From: Gonocerus acuteangulatus
Taxonomy: Eukaryota > Arthropoda > Insecta > Hemiptera > Coreidae
Length of the DNA: 64,000 nt
NCBI GenBank assembly: GCA_946811695.1
Contig: OX328123.1
Location: 121,609,118 to 121,673,117 of the forward strand
Direction: 5' to 3'
Part shown: one piece after another, positions 56,936 to 64,000 of the stretch
How positions within the stretch are numbered: position 1 is the first letter of the stretch
How the letters are laid out: each line of letters begins with the position of its first letter
Notes under the pieces: model-generated
The model's database searches: none
Told to the model about the DNA's origin: nothing
What the model saw: only the letters and a program-made list of their open reading frames with translations
Position numbers and translations under genes: made by a program

Positions 56936-58077
56936 ACGATATAATTAAAAATTAGGCAATTTTACACTAAAGCCCTGCACGATATATGCAGTATTCAACT
57001 GTTATTTTTCTTCAAACAACTAAAACAATACCATCATTGTTAAGAATGAGTTATTATAGTCAGGTGGCATTGATAACTACAATTAATGGGCAATCGAGTG
57101 AGAAAATGACAGTACCGATTTATAAGTTTAAAACACCTTCAGGAGTGGAACAATTAGGAGATGAATGGTAAAAGAAATACCTCCTGGCCTTGAAAAAGGA
57201 TACTAAGAAATAAATAAAAGCAAAAATGGATTTTTCTCAGGGAGGGGGTGACCTAGACAATACCAATTGTAAGGAAATACCTATTGCTACCTAGCTCCTG
57301 AGAACTCACAAAAAGTAGCCAATTACTAACTTTTTCCCATGCATTCGACATAGGCCGTAATACGCTCCTCCAGTTGTAAAAACGTTCTTCCATATTTATC
57401 CTCTTCATGCGGAGACGTGTGAGTTTGGATTTTCTTCTCACTCTGTATGACGAGAAAATTCAGAGCGTTGATGAAAAAATGCAGTATACAGAAAAACGCA
57501 TTTGAGTATTTATTAATTTAGTGATACGGGCAAAGCAGGACCCCTTCATAATCAAGAGAAGGGAAGAAGGAAAGGATCTATTAACCAAGGATGTCAGATA
57601 TTAACTCGGCCTATGAGATTAGCCGATAGCTCTGACATCACCGTGAACCCCTGATTAAATTAAACCTTTACATAGTCAAACTAAGAGAATTCACTTCAAG
57701 ACTTTTTTCATTCAAAAATCAAACTGAAAGCGGTATTTTATAATAATCAAGAGTGTGTACTCCAAGGAACCTCGTTTATTTCATGAACATATTTTTAAAA
57801 CATTTATAAAAATATTTTATCACCTAGCGCCGTGGTTCGAGGATTGGATTCGGGGTCCTAGACCGTACCAAGGCCCAACATGCCTTTAATTAACTTAATA
57901 ATGAGCACATGTAAATGGGAAAATAAGGTGACCAGTACATAACACTGACATCACTATCTCCCTAGTGTGTCGTACGTTCAAGAATCAGATACCTCTACAG
58001 TCTCTCCTCAGTGAATCATTGTGGCATGTTACGGGACTGATTGAATTGTGCTCTTGCTATACATTGCTTGCTAATTT
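56936..58077. other. Spacer, no gene recognised
   Basis: Short frames of 60-66 codons only. A weak tRNA-like stretch near 57825-57880 lacks a cloverleaf. Confidence 0.5.
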
Positions 58078-58260
58078 CTTTTTATTTATTTATTTATTTA
58101 TTTTTTATTTTTGTTTTTACGGCATATTATTATCTGCTGGGATATTAGTGCCGGGCTATCTTTAGGTTGCCACCCTTTTATACTCCCAATGGCACATAGT
58201 TTTCCCGCTCTGTCATCTATCTAGGTACTGGCCGAGACTGACCAGTAAAGAATGGTTTAT
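58078..58260 (-). mobile_element. 5S-rRNA-derived SINE
   Basis: The minus strand reads 'ggccagtacctagatagatg', 'acagagcgggaaaactatgt' and 'gccattgggagtataaaagg', aligned with the 3' third of 5S rRNA (AGTACTTGGATGGGTGAC, then CGGGAATAC). Then come 'gtggcaacctaaagatagcc' and 'cggcactaatatcccagcag'. A T-rich, TTTA-repeat left end is the decayed poly-A. The 5' 5S boxes are missing or unrecognisable. Confidence 0.6.
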
Positions 58261-58359
58261 CTTCGGCCATTAACAGGACCGGGGCTCCAACTTTCAATAG
58301 ATCTTTTTTGATTTGAATAGTTCTTTAAAAAACGCATCCCAAGTCATTAAAACTCTTAA

Positions 58360-58575
58360 GTAGTCAAGGCATGGTTGGGATTCGGCGAAGAGAAAAACGT
58401 TCACCGGCCTGCTACATTTACACCTCGGTCACTTAATTGGTAGCATTGGTCTTTCTCCATCCCCTAGCATTCATTGCTGACGCGGGCTGCATGCGGAAAC
58501 GTTCGCAATATACATCATTCTGAAAGTTTGTTCTCTTAGCCAAATTCCAATCATTCCTTGACTATTGTCATCATG
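58360..58575. mobile_element. Penelope-like family 2, compact inverted pair
   Basis: The left arm 'gtcaaggcatggttgggatt' and the right arm 'caaattccaatcattccttg' are complementary over about 30 bp. A mutated hammerhead-like core lies between them on the plus strand (58477-58503: CTGACGC, stem GGGCTGC.., GAAACGTTC). The A of CTGACGA is lost. Confidence 0.55.
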
Positions 58576-60315
58576 CCTTGAAAGCTATTGTAATCAACCT
58601 CACCTGAAGTTTCTTGTTAATACGAATTGAACCCCTCCCATCTACCATTCGGAGATCACGGAATGGCATGAATGTTAATGGAATTGAGTTGTTGACTTAG
58701 GTGGGCCTATACTTGGACGACGGAGGAATGTGGATAGTAAGGAGGGATTAGGTGAGAGTACCGGTTTAGGAGAGACCTAACAGGAGTTTAGAACGGAGAC
58801 CAGACACCTGTATATCTTTAAGGAAACCTTTTCAATTTAAAGAGTAGGATACGTCCTTAGATTTTAAAATTTCGTTTAAGTATGATTATTTATTTATTTA
58901 AGAGTATTCGCAACTAAGGCGATATACATGTATGCATACATGACACTGCTAATATTAATCGAACATTTCAAAATCAGAACAAAAAAATGTAGAAAAAATG
59001 GTTTTAAACGAGTAACCCATCCAAGAATCATAAATCTAAAACATTTAAAAAAAAGAGACAAATTGCAAAATAATACACTTAATTTAAGCAAAAGGATTAT
59101 AAGAACCAAATGTAAGAGAATTATGAGAAAGAAATGTGATTAAAAGAGAGGAAAAATGTTTCGAGTTATGTAAATAAAAAAAATATAATAACCCTAAGGG
59201 GGAAAAAATATGAAGCATGATTATTAAGTATTACTTAATACAATCACTTCTTGATGATATTTTTCTTTTGCCTTGATTTCAAAACGTGCTCTTCTTATTT
59301 TTCTGCTTTCTGTTCTCTGTCATGCTCGTTTCTGGCACTGGTTGCTTTTTATGTCTCCTGTTGATTTATTTGATAATATTCTTTTTATCTACCTATCTTC
59401 TTCTTACTTTTATCTACCATCAGCTCCTTATCTTCTACCTCTTCAGCATACACTGAACATGATTCTTTGATGCCCGTGTCTACACGAAAACCACTTTATT
59501 CTACGGCATATTCCTTCATGGAATGGTTTTCACTAGAGGACACATAATGACCTAATAATCCACATTTAAAACAGATCAGATGAGGAATGATACTGAACTG
59601 GACCTGAATGATATCCGATAAATACACCTTTCGGTAAGCCTGGAGTAGAAAGCGAAGCTAGAAATAGCCTTCAGTTCTGAGCATCTTTGCTTATTTTGTT
59701 TATTTATTTTTCTTTTTGATCATTCAGCTCAATTATAAGTTCTTCTTCGGCAATATTTCTTATTTTACGGAAGAAAAACACATCTTTACTATAATTTAAT
59801 GTTTTAAGTGGTTGCAATGAAATGGTGATTCCATTAAATTCCTTTTCCTTAGAGGTTTTAAAGCTACATTATTATTCGGACATTTAAGTATAAGAAAACC
59901 ATTTCAGAGTGACTTCTTTATTTGATGTCTTTCGAATGCGGGAATATCCATTTATTAATCAGAAAAGGATTAATGGAATTAAAATTCATACCTTCTTTAT
60001 CGACTTTAACTACTGGACTACTGGGTTTCGTGGAACATCTTTATCTTCATGATTTCCGTATTTTTTACAAATTTTACAAAGTTCAAAACAATTCATTTTC
60101 TTCTTGCCATTTTTAAACACATGGGTGACGTTTTTCGTCATTTTCAAGCAAGAAACTTCCACATTTCCACTAATACCACTGTATTTTGTAAGTTTACTGT
60201 TCATAAGCACTGCTACTACGTTCGAATCCAAGTAAGATTAGATGCATTACTTTTAATAAGCATTTATTTTTTCAACTCAGCAAAATAAAAAGGGTCTTTC
60301 ACCCTGGAATGAAAG
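58576..60315. other. Spacer, no gene recognised
   Basis: 58690-58860 ends 'ccttttcaatttaaagagta' and may distantly relate to 44610-44650. Frames at 58894-60288 occur on both strands and show no domain. Confidence 0.45.
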
Positions 60316-60778
60316 GGTTTATGCAGGGCCGCCACATCTCAGAGCCGGGACCGGGACCAGATCACGAGCCCTCACTTCTCACAGCCGTGCCCCCATTTCT
60401 CAGAGCCAGAATGGAAATTCTAGTGCTTTGCTATAGGGCTTTGAGAATTTTAAAATTATTTTCATCTTGAGTTTTGAGCAAAATGAGAATAAAAGCCGAC
60501 AATCGGTGCAGCAAAGGTCACTTTCGGTACTTGTAGTTTTATTACGACTCCTAATGAAATATACTATTCTGGGACTGCACTTGTTTTGTCGTTCATGTAC
60601 ATTAAAAAAATATAGATCCCATTCCAATAAATGTAGGCTACGCTCGTCTATATTTCGAAACCCCATTCTTTTTACAAGCTCATAACCTATACATTTTTTT
60701 CCAATTAGCGTGGATCGGCCCGGGTCAGGGACAACTGCCCGGCTGCCCCCCCCCCCCATGTGGCGGCCTGGGTTTATG
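60316..60778. mobile_element. hAT-like non-autonomous transposon with 8-bp TSD
   Basis: Element 60324-60770 (447 bp) begins CAGGGCCGCCACAT and ends ATGTGGCGGCCTG, an imperfect inverted repeat with one extra G. It is flanked by the identical octamer GGTTTATG at 60316-60323 and 60771-60778. CAG...CTG-type ends and an 8-bp duplication are diagnostic of the hAT superfamily. The interior has no transposase. The overlapping minus frame (60400-60759) is not meaningful. Confidence 0.82.
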
Positions 60779-61027
60779 AAAGGGGCAGAACGAAGGGGCT
60801 CAACGTAAAATGCCAGACTCCTTCGCCTTCAATGCAAAGATATCAACAAATCAGAAATTTCAAATATCCTTTTCTCCGAATGATGTAGTCCTAACGAAAT
60901 TTACAACCGGTACTTATTAGACAGGAAAATTATTAAGTTTTTAAACGGTCACCTGTTACTTATTTGCTACAATTTATTACTAAGCGTATTTGAAATATTC
61001 AACAAAATATACGAGGAGTCCAACACT
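60779..61027. other. Short spacer
   Basis: Nothing recognised. Confidence 0.55.
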
Positions 61028-61331
61028 GTTCAATTAATACTTCTTTTAATGGAAGGGGTTGAGGCAAAACGGTGCCAAGCAAAATTTTTATCAGACCCTT
61101 ACTGTAGCTGCTATATGTCTGATATTATGTGGGACTATCAGTTGAAATGGTTAGGGCAACAAGTTTAAGTAGCATACAGACCTTGTAGTCATATTTTAGT
61201 TGCATTTACGTCATAGACTGATAGTCCAATATAATATCCAACGTATAACAGCTATAATTAAGCTTTGTTATAAATGTTGCTAGGCACTGTTTTGCCCTGA
61301 CCCCTTCCATTAAAAGAAGTATAAATTGAAC
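61028..61331. mobile_element. Fully palindromic MITE
   Basis: The ends GTTCAATTAATACTTCTTTT and AAAAGAAGTATAAATTGAAC start ~50-bp arms. The interior is also self-complementary (tgtctgatattatgtgggac against gtccaatataatatcc). The 304-bp unit could fold along nearly its whole length. No coding sequence. Confidence 0.75.
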
Positions 61332-62362
61332 ATGTATTTAAAGTATTTAATGTAATTCCTCTTTTGAATACTTTCTCTTTTTCAAACATACTAAAATATA
61401 TCTTAGTTTGAAGCTTCGATAAAACAAGAGTCCCAACATTTTACAGACTACCGCCCCATTACAAGAAATCCATCGGGCCTAAAGCATTTTATTATTTTAA
61501 ATTTTTAAATAAGTAGGTACGACAGGTCGTCAATACAAATGCAAAGTATCGAACGTGAAAAAATGCATTTTTTTTTTAATCTTTACTGATTGCTAACGAA
61601 ACGGACTGATGTACGTTTTGGTAAACTCTCGAAAATTAAAAAAAAATAATTATCAATACATAAAATTATTACTAATGTTGATTGTTAAGCTCCAATTTCA
61701 AAATTACCGAATTCCATGAGTTAACACAAAATTGCCCGTCAGGATCCCACAGCATAGTTTCTTGAGGGTTCGAGATTAAGTCCAGATCCTACAATCAACG
61801 TTTTTTCCTTCGGTCCGTTATGTTTTCGGGTAAACCGCTTGCCTTGCAATTTCTCCCCACGGTGTCAATCCATTAAATCAGCATGGTGATCAAAAATAAA
61901 ATGATTGTTCAATCTTAATATTTCTGAAAGAATATTGTGTTTAGAAACGGGCTGCCACCTTTCAATCTGTCATGCGCGATATTTAGTTTATTTCTACTTT
62001 TGTAAGTAATTGTTGTAGTATAAAGGATGTACTGTATAAGTGACAAGAAGTTTTGTCCAGTCATGAGGCATGCGCGTGATAGTGTGGGTAATTTTAAGTT
62101 GAGCCAATATGTTTTCTTGGCGTCTGGTAGCTGTTTGTCCAGTTTCCAGTGTCATACTTAATTCTGACAAGTGACACGAAGTGTATAAATCCGTTCAGTA
62201 CTGTTCGCCCAGTAACTTAACTCGTCAGTAAACACTTTTTAGGTGGCGGCTTTTTACACGAAGGGACAACGAAGTAGTAGAACATTGGTGGGGGAATAGA
62301 GTCCACTCACGCTCACTTGTACTTGCTGGGTTTACTAATATGTAATATTCACTCGCCACTAA

Positions 62363-62393
<31 letters not shown>

Positions 62394-63324
62394 TGTTTAT
62401 AGGTAGGTACGAATGTATAGGTGACAAGCTCATTAAAACTAAGCATAATAATTTGTAATTTTCTCTCAACTAGTTAAATCTAGTAAATATAAGTATTTTT
62501 GGTGTTTGTTGGTCGAGGACACGTTCTTTTGCTGTTGGCAATACAAAGATCTAATAGAAAGCCTTTACCGTACCTTCCTGGGCGGGCAGCTCGTACATTG
62601 CGCTTGTTAGGTGAGTTAATTGAATTGAAAATGTCGATTATTACAGACGGGAGTTTGTCTGGCCACTAGTGCTTTCAAGCACAACTGCGGTTTCATCATT
62701 TATAACAAGAATAAATTATTCTAAAAATTCATGAAGCAAAACCAATGTTCAAAGGAATGAAACTCTTGAACATGGTTACATTATACAAGAGGCCTACAAG
62801 GAAAATACAATGCTATATACGGTGACGTCAAACACAGACGATGGGCGCATAATAGAAATGACGCTATCATGGAGAGTGACAGGGGAAGCGATAGCTGCCG
62901 CAACTTCTACCGTTGGAAATTCTGTTCGGTTTCAGCTGTCACAAGTTGTGTTCGGCGTTTCCTCTCATCTTCCTCGTTCCTGGCGTTTCTTCATCAGCCG
63001 AGTTCTCTACATGGCTTACCAACCCTCCAAAACTATATTCCCACATTACAGAGCGACTGTAACTTCTTAAATTATTAAAATGAAGAAATAAAAGCAATAA
63101 GTCATTGTAAAAATTGACTTCTTGCATAAATTACATAACACCGCAAGAATTCATTTATTTGTAGTAGCATATCGAACTAATGAACTTTTGCAGCCATGAT
63201 TCGATATTTATAATTTTTTTGTACCACCAGCCAATATAATGCAATGGTTTTTTTTTTACATTATCCTGAGATACTGAGTGGCTTGCTGTCCCAGAAAAAT
63301 GAAGCAACCTGATTCTCATATAAA
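61332..63324. other. Spacer, no gene recognised
   Basis: Poly-A (62360-62384) without a recognised SINE head. Overlapping frames at 62810-63127 on both strands show no domain. Confidence 0.5.
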
Positions 63325-63480
63325 GGTAGGAATTGTCAGGGTTCAGTAGTCATTTCTTAATAAAACTACATGTGGATGGTACTTTACATGTGGAAATGGT
63401 TTTATTGTTTGCTTTCCATTCGGCTTGAAATTCAAGCCTTCATCAGGCTTGTAAAATAAGTAGGACAGAGTTAATATTAG
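63325..63480 (-). mobile_element. Penelope-like terminus, family 1 (left of inverted pair)
   Basis: Reverse complement of the unit at 63555-63725: 'gtagttttattaagaaatga', 'ggcttgaatttcaagccg' and 'ctgatgaaggcttg' in order on the minus strand. Its hammerhead-like core (63411-63446) has CTGATGA and a perfect stem II, but GAAAC is changed to GAATG, so it should be inactive. Confidence 0.65.
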
Positions 63481-63493
63481 TTTATAAGTTTGC

Positions 63494-63494
<1 letters not shown>

Positions 63495-63542
<48 letters not shown>
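63495..63542. repeat. Poly-A tract at the centre of an inverted pair
   Basis: 48 uninterrupted A between two oppositely oriented family-1 termini. It occupies the position held by (AT)n in the pair at 16.5 kb. Confidence 0.93.
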
Positions 63543-63544
<2 letters not shown>

Positions 63545-63554
63545 GAAAATCATT

Positions 63555-63725
63555 ATACAGAATAGTTAAGTGTTTTACAGCCCTGATGAAGGCTTGAATT
63601 TCAAGCCGAAACGTCGGCAAACAATAAAACCATTTTCACGTGTAATGTGTAGTTTTATTAAGAAATAACGACCGAAACCTGGCAATTCCTACCTTCGCAT
63701 CATCAACGGTCAACGACCTCCTCTA
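63555..63725 (+). mobile_element. Penelope-like terminus, family 1 (right of inverted pair)
   Basis: After the motif come 'caataaaaccattttcacgt', 'gtagttttattaag', 'caattcctaccttcgcatca' and 'cggtcaacgacctcctc', the same series as at 16668-16772. The region outside the motif is thus conserved between two loci 47 kb apart. Confidence 0.65.
63583..63615 (+). ncRNA. Hammerhead-ribozyme-like motif (family 1), intact core
   Basis: CTGATGA (63583-63589), A, stem II GGCTTGA/TCAAGCC (7 perfect pairs, 3-nt loop), GAAA (63608-63611), CGTC. GCC (63580-63582) and GGC (63616-63618) form stem I. Compared with the copy at 16635, stem II replaces a G-T pair by G-C, keeping the helix. Confidence 0.55.
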
Positions 63726-64000
63726 AATTGATTATCATATTATTGTGTAGATCCTAAGTTGAAGACTAAAATGCAGGAAGTTGGTAGCAGCTTTATTCAG
63801 TCCTCAAATATATTTTTATTTTCAAGCTACTTAGGGTGCGGTATGCCGCACACTAAGTTATTTAAGATTTTTCCCAAAAACGATTCGGCTATAAGCCATT
63901 TTCAATCAGTAGGCACACTTTCGTTAACACCTAGACTTAGGTCGTTAGTTTACATTGATGAGTAAAGTTCTGACTACAAGAAGACTACAAATGGCCATTG

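Noticed and set aside
60400..60759. 119-codon minus frame
   Set aside because: It lies wholly inside the hAT-like non-autonomous element and begins in its G/C-rich terminus.

Overview
The window looks like intergenic, repeat-dense DNA from a large AT-rich animal genome, most likely an arthropod and probably an insect. I infer this from the repeat repertoire: Helitrons, Helentron-like elements with internal (AT)n tracts, Penelope-like termini, tRNA- and 5S-derived SINEs, and piggyBac-like and hAT-like DNA transposons. I found no host protein-coding gene. No open frame exceeds 144 codons, and the longest is a by-product of a 27-bp minisatellite. The coding sequence I can recognise is broken transposon protein: a TIR-element transposase near 3.3-3.95 kb, a short acidic piggyBac-type N-terminus near 22.7 kb, and an internally deleted Helitron Rep/helicase near 35.2-35.6 kb.

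Layout. 0-5 kb: a SINE with perfect target duplication, a decayed ~290-bp tandem array, an AT cruciform, a small MITE and a 1.3-kb DNA transposon with 130-bp TIRs. 5.5-9.6 kb: a Helentron-like element with 143-bp internal repeats, Penelope-like debris and a 27-bp minisatellite. 10.8-11.7 kb: an unclassified element with a palindrome-rich terminal architecture and a 174-bp hairpin. 14.7-16.8 kb: nested MITEs, a 5S-derived SINE, and an inverted pair of Penelope-like termini, each with a hammerhead-like motif. 20-21.2 kb: a 109/120-bp satellite. 22.4-23.3 kb: a piggyBac-like element. 24-28.7 kb: SINE, Helitron, a second Helentron-like copy and a second Penelope-like family. 31.7-36 kb: Helentron and Helitron copies abutting one another, including a canonical Helitron 3' end directly joined to the next Helitron 5' end. 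36.5-38.7 kb: SINEs, a GC-rich nest of insertions, and a complete 5S-rRNA-headed SINE. 42-51 kb: more SINEs and Penelope-like pieces. 52.9-54.6 kb: a ~1.6-kb imperfect palindrome. 56.7-63.7 kb: SINEs, a hAT element with an intact 8-bp target duplication, a fully palindromic MITE, and another inverted Penelope-like pair.

The most interesting signals are (i) recurrent hammerhead-ribozyme-like cores (CTGANGA - stem II - GAAAC-GTC) in two and possibly three families of Penelope-like termini, repeatedly arranged as inverted pairs around simple repeats; (ii) 5S-headed and tRNA-headed SINEs sharing one tail or core segment; and (iii) the palindrome-rich element at 10.8-11.7 kb. All assignments come from reading the sequence by eye; no database search was possible.
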